DNA of 47,603 bases. Source: Pedobacter sp. V48. GTDB lineage: Bacteria > Bacteroidota > Bacteroidia > Sphingobacteriales > Sphingobacteriaceae. The notes under the pieces are model-generated. The model did no database searches, was not told the DNA's origin, and saw nothing but the letters and a program-made list of their open reading frames with translations. Within the stretch, counting starts at the first letter, position 1. Every line of letters starts with the position of its first letter. The translations under genes were made by a program, and so were the position numbers. The DNA lies in contig NZ_AWRU01000032.1 of assembly GCF_000523515.1 (NCBI RefSeq), positions 364,825 through 412,427 of the forward strand, read 5' to 3'. Below, one piece after another: positions 1 through 8,776 of the stretch.

Positions 1-129
1 GGGTTGTATTTTTTTGCCAAAAGCCTTGTCTGTCTTCCCTGCTATCAGGTGAGGGTCATATCAAAAAGCCAGAGAATGGCTCCTGCCGAAAGGTAGTAAG
101 CAGGTTGCAAATCTTAAAACCCATAGACA

Positions 130-696
130 ATGGAAACAAAAGTAAAAGAAAACGGACAGGCTAAAGTAGTTCATGCCGTAGCAGACAAAAAAGCACCTCA
201 ATTTGTTGCTGGCAATCCGGTTAACAAGGAATCGGTAAAAGAATCCAGTGCAGAAGCTAAACCTCAAACGGAACACGGGGGCTTTGTAAATGTAAATAAG
301 CTAGGCGAATCTAGCGGAGCGGTTCAACAGCAAAAAGGTTTGACTAATGGGACAAATCAGGGCATTGACATGCAAACACCTGTAGTTAAACCCGTATTGA
401 ATTTAGAACAAACTTTGTTGCTGATCAACCAGCTTGCGGAAAAAACAGCGCTTAGGAGTACTTATAATGGGTATATAGATAGCTTAAAGGCTTTTGTACT
501 TTCTCAAAATGATGATGATATGGCCAAAAAAGACGATACCAGTTTTAAAGGTTGTGAGTTGATCATCAGAGATGGTAAAGGCCACGATTTCTATACCTCA
601 AGTGCGTCGGTGATTGCGGGCACGGTCACCTTTATGACGGGCAGATTTGCCGAACGTCTTGCAGAAGTTGAGGCTGAAATTGTAATTCCTGCTTAA
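130..696 (+). CDS. Hypothetical mobile-element protein
   Basis: A 188-residue protein that I do not recognise. The first ~85 residues are polar and low in complexity (Lys, Ala, Gln, Asn rich), so probably disordered. The rest, from about residue 90, looks folded, with a predicted helix (LEQTLLLINQLAEKTALR) and a C-terminal alpha/beta part. It starts with ATG at 130 and is the first of three plus-strand genes (130, 754, 1058) leading into a DUF932 gene, an arrangement I associate with Bacteroidota integrative elements. A cargo or accessory role on such an element is inference; no catalytic motif is visible. Nothing recognisable was seen in the 129 bases before it. Confidence 0.7.
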   Translation: METKVKENGQAKVVHAVADKKAPQFVAGNPVNKESVKESSAEAKPQTEHGGFVNVNKLGESSGAVQQQKGLTNGTNQGIDMQTPVVKPVLNLEQTLLLINQLAEKTALRSTYNGYIDSLKAFVLSQNDDDMAKKDDTSFKGCELIIRDGKGHDFYTSSASVIAGTVTFMTGRFAERLAEVEAEIVIPA

Positions 697-753
697 ATCA
701 GTATTGCGCCCCTGCCTTGGTAGCGGGCGCTACTATTCAATTAAATTTTAAGT

Positions 754-1053
754 ATGGAAACCACATTTATTGAATTCTTAGATGGGCTTTTTTATGGTGG
801 GTATGCCAGTTGCTTTGTTGATGAAAACCCCGAAGCCTATTACCGCCAACTGGCTGAATTCTCAAATCTTTATAAACGTCGAATGAAAACACACTTGTAT
901 TTAACGGTTCGCGTAGAAGTAGAAAGCGAATTAAATCTGCTGGATTGCGTGAGAGAATTAGAAAAGCAATCCGAGATTAAAATCAGCGACACCCCTAATG
1001 TGCGGGTATTGGAGATAGCAATTCTCTTATCTGTATTACCCATTAAAAATTAA
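754..1053 (+). CDS. Hypothetical small protein upstream of DUF932 gene
   Basis: A 99-residue acidic protein with no signal peptide, membrane segment or known motif. It starts at ATG 754 and ends 4 bases before the start of the DUF932 gene, so the two are almost certainly co-transcribed and perhaps translationally coupled. Its function is unknown. The tight coupling suggests it belongs to the same mobile-element module. Confidence 0.7.
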   Translation: METTFIEFLDGLFYGGYASCFVDENPEAYYRQLAEFSNLYKRRMKTHLYLTVRVEVESELNLLDCVRELEKQSEIKISDTPNVRVLEIAILLSVLPIKN

Positions 1054-1057
1054 GATC

Positions 1058-2089
1058 ATGTCACATCAAATCAATTACAACAGCAATACCAATCAGCATA
1101 GTTTTTTCAGTGTAAAGGAAAAAGCATGGCACAATTTAGGTCAGGTCATTGAACACTACCCGACCAGTGGCGAAGCTCTGAAATATGCGGGCTTAGATTT
1201 TGAGGTACTCAAACGTCCAAACATCCACCCGCTGCCAAGTAGGATGAACATTATATCTGATAACAGTTTCTTTACTTTCCGCACCGATACGGAGGCGATT
1301 TTAGGGGATAAGATCGGGAGTGATTATGAGGTGGTGCAAAACACCGAGGCCTTCGCGTTTTTTGACAGCATTGTGGGCGGTACAGATGGCATTAAATATG
1401 AAACAGCCGGTGCGTTGGGTAAGGGTGAAATTATCTTCATTACGGCAAAACTACCTGAATATATCCGTGTTGGCCGTGAGGATTTAATTGAACAATATTT
1501 GTTTCTGACTTCTTCACACGATGGTACGGGAAGCATCAACATTGCTTTTACACCTCTAAGAATTGTTTGTACCAACACTTTGAATGCCGCTTTAAAACAT
1601 AGCTCAAATTGTATTAAGATTCGTCATACGGCCAGTGCAGCGGAAAAACTGAAACAGGCACAAAGGATGCTGGGTCTTTCAAACAGCCTTTCCATAGAAA
1701 TGGAGGCTATTTATAACAGGTGGTCACATGTGTGCATCAGTGACCCCGAGCTCAAACGACTTATTCAACTGGCCATGGTCCCTAATCGTGAGGTCCTGGA
1801 AAAACTGCACAATTTTCAGGATGATGAATTGTCGAAACAGTTTAACAACATCGTAGACCAGGTGTACGAGTATGCCATGGCAAGCCCGACACAGCAAATG
1901 GACACTACACGGGGAACTGTTTTTGGTGCGTTCAATGCGGTAACCGGATATTTTCAGAACGTGAGAAACTACAAAGACGAAGAAAGTAAATTCAAATCGA
2001 TAATGTCGGGAACAGCATTGACCCGTACACAGACTGCTTTTAATTTGTGTATGGGCTTTACCAAAACTGGCGCTAGTGCGTTGAATTAA
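1058..2089 (+). CDS. DUF932 family phage/plasmid-related protein
   Basis: A 343-residue protein with the look of the DUF932 (phage/plasmid-like TIGR03299) family. The N-terminus contains the AWHNLGQ segment near residue 24 typical of the family. A central region reads FTPLRIVCTNTLNAAL around residues 164-179, the conserved core of these proteins. The molecular function of the family is not established; members sit on plasmids, prophages and integrative elements, so this gene marks the left end of the window as mobile DNA. It is the last of three closely spaced plus-strand genes. The length is normal for the family and the frame is intact. Confidence 0.85.
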   Translation: MSHQINYNSNTNQHSFFSVKEKAWHNLGQVIEHYPTSGEALKYAGLDFEVLKRPNIHPLPSRMNIISDNSFFTFRTDTEAILGDKIGSDYEVVQNTEAFAFFDSIVGGTDGIKYETAGALGKGEIIFITAKLPEYIRVGREDLIEQYLFLTSSHDGTGSINIAFTPLRIVCTNTLNAALKHSSNCIKIRHTASAAEKLKQAQRMLGLSNSLSIEMEAIYNRWSHVCISDPELKRLIQLAMVPNREVLEKLHNFQDDELSKQFNNIVDQVYEYAMASPTQQMDTTRGTVFGAFNAVTGYFQNVRNYKDEESKFKSIMSGTALTRTQTAFNLCMGFTKTGASALN

Positions 2090-2099
2090 CAGAATTTTC

Positions 2100-2398
2100 A
2101 CAGGGCGGGGCTAATCTCCACTGTGCTTTTTACATTATGTAACGATAAACTAAAAGTGTTTTAAACGGATGGTTACTTTGATTTATTTGTAGTTCATCCT
2201 AAGGGCAACCTGCTGTTTTCAGTTTAAACAAGAACTCAAAATTAGTGGGCGGCCCTACGGGCGTTAAGCGCTTTTTAAGATTGATAAAGATTTCAATGTT
2301 CGTTACCTGATAGGGGTCAAGAAATATAAAGCCGCCTTGTTAAGTCTTCTTATCTTCGCAGGTTAACTTATATTAGACCATTATATAATAATAGGTGT
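2100..2398. other. Non-coding gap after DUF932 gene
   Basis: About 300 bases without a supportable gene. A short GC-rich stretch around 2247-2271 followed by five T residues (2272-2276) could be a weak transcription terminator, but the stem is short. The last 50 bases before 2399 are AT-rich and may hold a promoter. No attachment site was recognised. Confidence 0.3.
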
Positions 2399-2668
2399 AT
2401 GAATATACAGTTAATCATGGAAGCCATCTACCGCATCGAAAAAGAGCTTGCGATAGTTAAACAAGAAATGTCACATCAGATACCTCAGAAAAAGCCAAGG
2501 AAACTTACCGATAAACAAATTTTACGCGATGAAGCCCTTAGAACTTTGGCACAACAGCGGGAAAAGGATCGTTTGCGTGCAAAGAAAATGTTTAAAAAAG
2601 AATTCGAGGCGCTTGCGGCCAGAGAAAAAGACCTGGAGAAACTATTGACAAAAAACAGATGTAGTTAA
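2399..2668 (+). CDS. Small charged coiled-coil protein
   Basis: An 89-residue, very Lys/Glu/Arg-rich protein with no Pro or Gly after residue ~40 and a heptad-like pattern, so probably one long helix or coiled coil. ATG 2399 is the first start; an internal ATG at 2417 (MEAIYRIEKELA) is an alternative. No family is recognised. It lies next to the mobile-element genes and converges on the accessory gene ending at 2678, which suggests it marks the last gene of the left-hand element. Confidence 0.55.
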   Translation: MNIQLIMEAIYRIEKELAIVKQEMSHQIPQKKPRKLTDKQILRDEALRTLAQQREKDRLRAKKMFKKEFEALAAREKDLEKLLTKNRCS

Positions 2669-2677
2669 TTTTAATCC

Positions 2678-3721
2678 TTATTTGTTTGCACGGCTGATTT
2701 TCCAAAGTAAGAAGTATGGATTATCTTTTAGTTTACTTTCTTCTGTCTGATATCTAATCTCAGATGCCATAAAGCCTAAAGTACCAGTACCTGCAAAAGT
2801 ATTGAATAACGACTGGAAGTTTGCACTTAAATTTGCGTTAATAGCCACTAAACTAATTGTAATTGCGGCCAGTGTCGCGCCTGTCCCTAATTTATGTATA
2901 TCTTTAATAGATTTGAATTTTCGGTTTATAGATTCTAACTCCGGCCGTAGCTTATCGTTATATATTTCGTTCGTATTTACTGTTTTGGGATCAATAGTTG
3001 AATTCATTAAATTCTTTAAAGTGACCCTAAAATTTCCTAGTAAATCTGTTTCGTCTTTTAAAATCTTACTCAGATTCTCTGCTGATATATTATCAATGAA
3101 AGGTAGGGTTATCTCATACAGTACTTTCGATTGATAATGCTGAAGACCATTGTCAATCACAAAACTATCCTTTTCATTCATCTCTTTTATTTTCCAATCT
3201 GTCGTAGGTGTATCGGAATTGGCATAATATATAATTGCGTCCCGTTTGGTTATTGGGGCATTATATAACATGATTGTCCGGATTGGTCTGATCAAAAGCT
3301 TCCCACTATCTATAAATGGACTGAGCTCCGTAATCAGGTTTCTTGTTGCGTTGTCTGTATGCGTAGTGTACGCCGGTAACAAATCATGTGGCTTAGGAAC
3401 ATGTCCATTTAATATGCCGGGAGGGAATGTAATATTTCTTTTAATGAAGCGATGGTCTTCTGGAGGATAATAGTGGATTAAATGTTCATCAGTTCTATTT
3501 GGCAACATAAACAATGATGTAAAATCAGAATAAATACTTAGAAATTTAGATGTCTCTAAAGCCTTGCTGATATGGTCGCAGTAAAATTCTGATTTAATCC
3601 CCTGGATTCTACCGATTCCATTTAATATACCTTCTTCCTGATCAACATAAGTGTTAATCAATTCCGTGGCACTTATCATGCTGGATTCTTTTAAATTCTG
3701 AACAATTACTTTCTCAATCAT
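2678..3721 (-). CDS. Unknown protein with two C-terminal hydrophobic segments
   Basis: A 347-residue protein that I do not recognise. Residues 1-270 are soluble-looking alpha/beta sequence. Residues ~279-298 and ~303-320 are hydrophobic and small-residue rich, separated by a short polar turn, so a membrane hairpin is possible. The last 20 residues (ending near NPYFLLWKI) are amphipathic. It starts 59 bases downstream of the AlbA-domain gene on the same strand, so the pair probably forms an operon. A soluble sensor or nuclease paired with a membrane-inserting partner is a common plan in anti-phage systems, but that role here is inference. Base composition is AT-rich like its neighbour. Confidence 0.8.
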   Translation of the reverse strand: MIEKVIVQNLKESSMISATELINTYVDQEEGILNGIGRIQGIKSEFYCDHISKALETSKFLSIYSDFTSLFMLPNRTDEHLIHYYPPEDHRFIKRNITFPPGILNGHVPKPHDLLPAYTTHTDNATRNLITELSPFIDSGKLLIRPIRTIMLYNAPITKRDAIIYYANSDTPTTDWKIKEMNEKDSFVIDNGLQHYQSKVLYEITLPFIDNISAENLSKILKDETDLLGNFRVTLKNLMNSTIDPKTVNTNEIYNDKLRPELESINRKFKSIKDIHKLGTGATLAAITISLVAINANLSANFQSLFNTFAGTGTLGFMASEIRYQTEESKLKDNPYFLLWKISRANK

Positions 3722-3780
3722 AATTTGCTAAAATTAAAACACTAAAACCACTTCTGAACCATCGGTCAATTTAACAAGAA

Positions 3781-5220
3781 TCAGGCTTTATTATACCTTT
3801 TGGTTCCATTAACAATAATGTCATGAAATTTAATATCAGATGAATCTGGCAGCCCTATTGCGTCCATGACAATTCTTGCAATTGTAAAAAAAGAAAGCTG
3901 ATCATTCACATTTATAGTATAAAAGTTTCCCTTGATGAATCGAGGAACTTCAACATATTTTTTTGGTGCAAGTGGTATATTGAATAGCTTTATTTTCTCT
4001 AAAAAATCGTCATCATCAAAAAACAAGAATTTTCTCCAGGTGTTTGTCACTCTAGCTCGAAATCCAATCTCATTGCCAACATTTACTTCGCAGTCCTCTA
4101 ATATAGCTCTATACTTCGAAACGATGATCAGCAGCACATAAATCAATTCTGCACCATCAATGATGGAAATATGGTTTAAGAAATCAGTATCTTTCCGTCT
4201 AGTAACCGTTTTGGGTTTAATTGTACGTGAAATCAGTGACGGTACAAATTCGTCTACCGTTTCATAGGGGCTATATTTATCTTGCAAATAATTAATCAAG
4301 TTGGAATTAGCATAATATGCTGGAACATTCCTTAAATTAAACTCTGGTAATCTAAACAAAAATTTAAGTCCCCCATTTCTACAGAGTTCAACAGTTGTTG
4401 TTTTATAAATAATATTATCGTCATTTAGGGGTCTTATAATCAATGAATCTTGTGAACTATAAATACTATTAAAGCCAAGATTAAGAGGTATGTTTATTGC
4501 GTTATCATCGACATCTTTAAACACGCAATCTACATTTTGATAGAATCTTCCAGCAACCAGCTTGAAAAAATCTGTAGAAAAGAACTTTTCAAACTTAAAT
4601 TCATTGTAGGGAAGTGGAAAAAGATAAAGCTCTAGATACGGAATTTGAGAGTCCGATTGCCCTTGCGTTTCTCCATAATCCATGTGACAGAATCTTTCGA
4701 TAGATTCGTAATATTCATTTGACTTTTCTGAAAGTTTTTCAATAATATAGCGATCCTTAATGGGATTACTCTCATTGTTTTCTCTTTGATATATCACTCC
4801 CTGGCTAGTAATATAGGGCGGAATTGGTCCTGGTTCAATTTTAATGACAAATACTGCCTTCTCATTACTCAGAGGGACGATTTTAAAATGATATAATGGT
4901 TTTGGAGCAAGATTACTGGCAATGATTTGAGAAACCTGATCAGAAATATTCTTATAATCGTCTAAACTAATACCACATAAGTTGGTTGCAATGTTCTTGT
5001 CATTGGCCTCAATACCATAAAACAACCATCCACCACGTGTATTTGCAAAAGCGGATACTGACTTAACTATTTTTGTTCCCTCTATTTTACCGGATCTTTT
5101 CGGTAGATCTGCTTTATACTCTATGTACCATCCCTCACTAATAGAATTGTCTATCAACTTGTGGAGTTCAACTTCGTCAAGTTGTTCTAATTCTTTATCA
5201 AAGGGAGTGTAAAAAGTCAT
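3781..5220 (-). CDS. AlbA_2/Schlafen-type putative DNA-binding protein
   Basis: A 479-residue protein. Residues ~28-150 match the AlbA_2 (divergent AAA_4, Schlafen-like) domain: an E34-Y-K36 pair in GWYIEYKADL, then SAFANTRGGWLFYGI at 56-70, the family hallmark of a helix followed by a Gly-rich strand. The remaining 330 residues are unrecognised. In other proteins this domain binds nucleic acid, and in Schlafen relatives it cuts RNA; whether this copy is catalytic cannot be told. It reads away from the KAP-like NTPase gene, sharing a 140-base divergent upstream region. It is followed after 59 bases by the gene for the possible membrane-hairpin protein. Defence-related function is inference from domain and context. 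Confidence 0.8.
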   Translation of the reverse strand: MTFYTPFDKELEQLDEVELHKLIDNSISEGWYIEYKADLPKRSGKIEGTKIVKSVSAFANTRGGWLFYGIEANDKNIATNLCGISLDDYKNISDQVSQIIASNLAPKPLYHFKIVPLSNEKAVFVIKIEPGPIPPYITSQGVIYQRENNESNPIKDRYIIEKLSEKSNEYYESIERFCHMDYGETQGQSDSQIPYLELYLFPLPYNEFKFEKFFSTDFFKLVAGRFYQNVDCVFKDVDDNAINIPLNLGFNSIYSSQDSLIIRPLNDDNIIYKTTTVELCRNGGLKFLFRLPEFNLRNVPAYYANSNLINYLQDKYSPYETVDEFVPSLISRTIKPKTVTRRKDTDFLNHISIIDGAELIYVLLIIVSKYRAILEDCEVNVGNEIGFRARVTNTWRKFLFFDDDDFLEKIKLFNIPLAPKKYVEVPRFIKGNFYTINVNDQLSFFTIARIVMDAIGLPDSSDIKFHDIIVNGTKRYNKA

Positions 5221-5360
5221 TTAAGTGGGATTTAGTCTATTAGAGAGTTTTGTTAAATATAAAAGAATTGCCCCAAGTTCTTGAAATTGATCTAACATAA
5301 GCCCATTGGACAAGAAGAATAAACATATTCGAACAATTCTGAAAACAAGCTTTATATTTC

Positions 5361-7298
5361 TTGGTATATTCGCTTAACGCTAAATATAGTAAATTGGAGG
5401 AGATTAAAACACCGTTGAACAAGCTAGATATCCTGTTAAAAGATTACCTCATACAACAGACAAATTATGCATTATTGCTAACCGCGGGTTGGGGTGCAGG
5501 TAAGACTTATTATCTTAAAAATCATTTTTTCAACTGTATTGATGATACTGGATATCAGCCGGTGCTAGTATCACTTTTTGGTATTAAGTCAATTGATGAG
5601 ATTAAAGACCGTATCATCACCGAATTATACCCCATTCTTAAGAATAAATACCTAAAAACAACCAAGACGATCTTAAAAACTGTGGTAAAATCAGCTGATG
5701 TTACCAAACTGTTCGGTCATGGCATATTTGCGTCATTGATTGACGAGGTGAGCGAAGGTAAAAAAGCACTTCAAGAGCAGCAGAAAGATTATCTAGAATT
5801 AGATAAGTTATTAATTTGTTTTGATGATCTGGAAAGGGCTAGCCCTGAGTTGTTGACCAACAGCGAAATCCTTGGATATATTAACTCCATGGTGGAGAAC
5901 AATAATATCAAGGTTATTATCGTAGCGAACGAAGGGATCCTTGAAGATCAAAAATATTTAGAAGTCAAGGAAAAAACTATCGGTGACACCATTCATTTCA
6001 ACCAAGACTTCAATGATGCGTTTCTAAACATTCTTGAAGGGCTTGAACAACCTGCTAATTACAAGAGTTTCTTGAAGGACAACCAACAGATAATTCATCG
6101 GTTTCTTTCCATCGATAAAAATTATGAGGTAGGCAAAGTAAATTATCGTACACTAACACATTTTATTGCACGGTTTAGCCAGGTATATCAATTTTTAAAC
6201 ACTGGTTTGAAAATCAAAGACTTGAAGGACCTGAAGGAAGAGCTATTGTCCAATCTATTAAAATTCAGCTTATTTGTGATCAATGAGTACAAAAAAGGTT
6301 TTTTCACTTTTTTTGATCGTAAAGGTTTTGAAGAGCCTGGATCCATCATGGTTAAAAGATATGTTCATATAGAACGTAATAACCCTGATTCTAAATCGAC
6401 ACGCTTAATACAGATTGCTGACGCATATTATCCCAATGAAGATTTTAATTTTTATGATTCCATTTATAGCTATCTAACAGGGGGTGATTTCTTTGACAAG
6501 GATAAATTTCTAATTGAACTAAAACATGAATATCACGTAGTCAATGAGAATATCCATGAAGCTTACAAGATCACTAGAAAACTTTCTGGCGTAAATTATT
6601 TTGAATTATCAGACCAAGAATACCTTGAATCAACAAGGAAGATAAGAAGGTTTGCTTTGGAGGGTGCCTATCAGCTTCATGACTATATTACCATCTTCTA
6701 CTTAGTTTTAAGGCATGGGAATCCGCTAAGGATAAATGAAGAAAAATTCTGTAGGCAATTACTAATTCAGATCAAAAAGAAACGTAGTTCTCATGTCTAT
6801 AACTCATTGATCGATCAACATCTAAATATATCAAAAGACTCCGAATTCTATAAGTTTAACACAAAATTAAAGGAGGTTATCATTTATATTAATAACCGAT
6901 CACATTTGCGTGATGAAAAAAATATTGCAAAGAGAATTGAAAAAGAGCTTTCAAGTAACTATCATTTGATCCACGATGAGTTGATAGCTAAAATCAATAA
7001 ACCATTTGGAATTGCCAGCTTTAAAGATGTCAGTTTTCGAAAATTCTTTTCAGTATTTTGCCAGGCTGACAATGCAAAAAAATCGAAAATGCTTCTTTTG
7101 TTCAGATTCATATATGACCCTAGAAAAGGCAATAATTCCGTCAAGGATTTTGTATTTGTAAAAGGATTGCGTGATGTAATTCAGAAGAAATTATCAAGAC
7201 ATCCAAGCAAGAATATTAGCGGATTACTTACTGCCGATCTTTTAAAAGCAGTATCCGAAAGCATCGACGAGATTAGACCTTATAACCCAGAAATGTAA
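5361..7298 (+). CDS. KAP-family-like P-loop NTPase
   Basis: A large ATPase of up to 645 residues. Walker A is GWGAGKTY at residues 43-50, Walker B is LLICFDDLER at 150-159, and a sensor-like strand VIIVANEGIL follows at 185-194. The FDDLER form and layout resemble KAP NTPases (STAND/AAA-related), several of which occur in phage defence. The C-terminal ~400 residues are helical and unrecognised. There is no ATG before Walker A: the frame opens with TTG at 5361, with further TTG codons at 5394 and 5415. A GGAGG at 5396-5400 precedes the 5415 codon by 14 bases, a long spacing, so the true start is uncertain. It diverges from the AlbA gene and converges with the HEPN-motif gene. Confidence 0.8.
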   Translation: MVYSLNAKYSKLEEIKTPLNKLDILLKDYLIQQTNYALLLTAGWGAGKTYYLKNHFFNCIDDTGYQPVLVSLFGIKSIDEIKDRIITELYPILKNKYLKTTKTILKTVVKSADVTKLFGHGIFASLIDEVSEGKKALQEQQKDYLELDKLLICFDDLERASPELLTNSEILGYINSMVENNNIKVIIVANEGILEDQKYLEVKEKTIGDTIHFNQDFNDAFLNILEGLEQPANYKSFLKDNQQIIHRFLSIDKNYEVGKVNYRTLTHFIARFSQVYQFLNTGLKIKDLKDLKEELLSNLLKFSLFVINEYKKGFFTFFDRKGFEEPGSIMVKRYVHIERNNPDSKSTRLIQIADAYYPNEDFNFYDSIYSYLTGGDFFDKDKFLIELKHEYHVVNENIHEAYKITRKLSGVNYFELSDQEYLESTRKIRRFALEGAYQLHDYITIFYLVLRHGNPLRINEEKFCRQLLIQIKKKRSSHVYNSLIDQHLNISKDSEFYKFNTKLKEVIIYINNRSHLRDEKNIAKRIEKELSSNYHLIHDELIAKINKPFGIASFKDVSFRKFFSVFCQADNAKKSKMLLLFRFIYDPRKGNNSVKDFVFVKGLRDVIQKKLSRHPSKNISGLLTADLLKAVSESIDEIRPYNPEM

Positions 7299-7366
7299 TT
7301 CTTAAATTCATTTTATAAATGTGTGGATTACCGATGTGATATTCTTCGAATTTGATTATGGCCAGT

Positions 7367-7386
7367 AATCCGGTTATAACCAGATT
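7367..7386. repeat. 20-bp near-perfect palindrome
   Basis: AATCCGGTTATAACCAGATT reads the same on both strands except for one mismatched pair. It lies in the 129-base gap between the convergent NTPase and HEPN-motif genes. Having no loop and no T run, it is a poor terminator; a protein-binding or recombination site is possible. Confidence 0.4.
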
Positions 7387-7427
7387 GCTACTATTGCACC
7401 ATAGTAATTAAGAATTAGAACTTTGTA

Positions 7428-8432
7428 TTATTTGCCTTTGCTTCTATCAATCGCTGATTGTATTTCACCATCCAGCTCCCCCGCTGCCCGTGAGAGGGCA
7501 TCGTGCAGCATAAAAGCCTCTTCCCTATGGGACATAAATTTTTCTAAACATCGTTCTATGTTCAATGTCCCCAGTTCCTTAAATTTCCTTTCAAGAATAG
7601 TGAGTCGCTCCGGCTTTTTAAAAGTCCAACTCTTTTTATATTTTTTTGCCAGTTCATCGAACCTTCTATCCCTTTCATGCGCATCAGAAATCTCTTTTAA
7701 TCTTTTTAGCTCGTTGTCGTTTGCATTTAGAAATGCGTAATTAAGTACAAGTTTATTAAAATCCCAATCCTTAGTATGGGGAAAAAAAATTACGAATTCC
7801 TTGTCTACGAATTTCAACGCACTCTTCGCATCTTTCATTTTCCCAACCAGAAAATCGGAAATCAATCTAGATGCCGATTTTGCTCTCCTATCAATGCATG
7901 TAAAATGTTTAGCTAGAAAATTATCCCAGTCGTCTTTTGAGTTTCCACTGAACATCGCAAAACGACCTTTTTTGTCATTGTAAGGATCAACAGTATCCAT
8001 GGTATATGCCGTAAATCCTCTTCCGGATTTCCAATTAGGCTGATATTTAACAATGATGGAATACAGCATATTGATAGCAATCCGAATTAATAGCTTCTCC
8101 TCGCCAACTTTATGATACAGGTTATTTCTAACGTCATGGCAAAAACTGAGCATTCTACATTCATCCGTTGTAATAATAGATTCTACAACGCTAAGCTTTA
8201 ACAATTCGTCGTAGTTATAAAGTACTTTATGCCTGAACGTCTCAGAATACTTCTTTTCCCTTTTATAATAGGCTTCGTCATGTCTAAAAATTTGCTTGAT
8301 TAATGTAGAAAGCTGTATTTCAATAAAATTATCCAAAAGAATGGCTGCAAGACGCCTATGTGCAGCCTGTGTTGATCTTGCGAATTTTGCAGCCTCAACC
8401 AGTTGTGTTTTAAGTAAAATAACCCTTTCCAT
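7428..8432 (-). CDS. Putative HEPN-motif protein
   Basis: A 334-residue, mostly helical, Lys-rich protein. In its N-terminal ~150 residues a helical region carries HDVRNNLYHK, giving R102-x4-H107, which fits the R-x4-6-H catalytic motif of HEPN ribonucleases found in toxins, Abi proteins and CRISPR effectors. Flanking helices (LLDNFIEIQLSTLI at 32-45 and LLIRIAINMLYSIIVKY at 114-130) fit the four-helix HEPN layout. The C-terminal half is charged, coiled-coil-like and unrecognised. It converges on the KAP-like NTPase with a 129-base gap, so the two are adjacent but not co-transcribed. A nuclease role is inference; the motif alone can occur by chance. Confidence 0.75.
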   Translation of the reverse strand: MERVILLKTQLVEAAKFARSTQAAHRRLAAILLDNFIEIQLSTLIKQIFRHDEAYYKREKKYSETFRHKVLYNYDELLKLSVVESIITTDECRMLSFCHDVRNNLYHKVGEEKLLIRIAINMLYSIIVKYQPNWKSGRGFTAYTMDTVDPYNDKKGRFAMFSGNSKDDWDNFLAKHFTCIDRRAKSASRLISDFLVGKMKDAKSALKFVDKEFVIFFPHTKDWDFNKLVLNYAFLNANDNELKRLKEISDAHERDRRFDELAKKYKKSWTFKKPERLTILERKFKELGTLNIERCLEKFMSHREEAFMLHDALSRAAGELDGEIQSAIDRSKGK

Positions 8433-8776
8433 CCTTGGCTAATCTATATATATTTTTTATCTCCTGAGCAGTTCTAATGCAATGCCCAATTCAAAAATTA
8501 GCTTTTGAAAAGAAATTTATAAGCTTGACAGACTGAGAGCAATCATTTTGGTTTTTGCAAATGATCATCAATTTGACAAATACTACTTCCTCTTAAATCT
8601 GATATGCATCCCACAAATCTATTGATGGGTCAGGTATTTAGCACTTAAATTTTACCAATATAATAGATTAAAGATGTTGGAGAAAATTACAATTAAATAA
8701 ACCTGACTATCAGGCAGATAAGCATACAAAGAATTTAAGCAAATGGATTATGTATATTCGGATAAACTCCAGTAAA
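8433..8776. other. Divergent intergenic region
   Basis: About 340 bases between the start of the minus-strand HEPN-motif gene and the plus-strand hydrolase. It is AT-rich with no supportable ORF or RNA gene, and should contain promoters for both directions. No convincing promoter box or operator was identified. Confidence 0.4.

Noticed and set aside
1..2668. Attachment site or element boundary at the left
   Set aside because: The genes look mobile, but no integrase, transposase or direct repeat that could mark an end is visible in the window.
2802..3470. Plus-strand hydrophobic frames inside the gene at 2678-3721
   Set aside because: They are antisense to the longer frame, which has a good start and is in series with the AlbA gene; hydrophobicity arises from complementing a Lys/Asn/Glu-rich gene.
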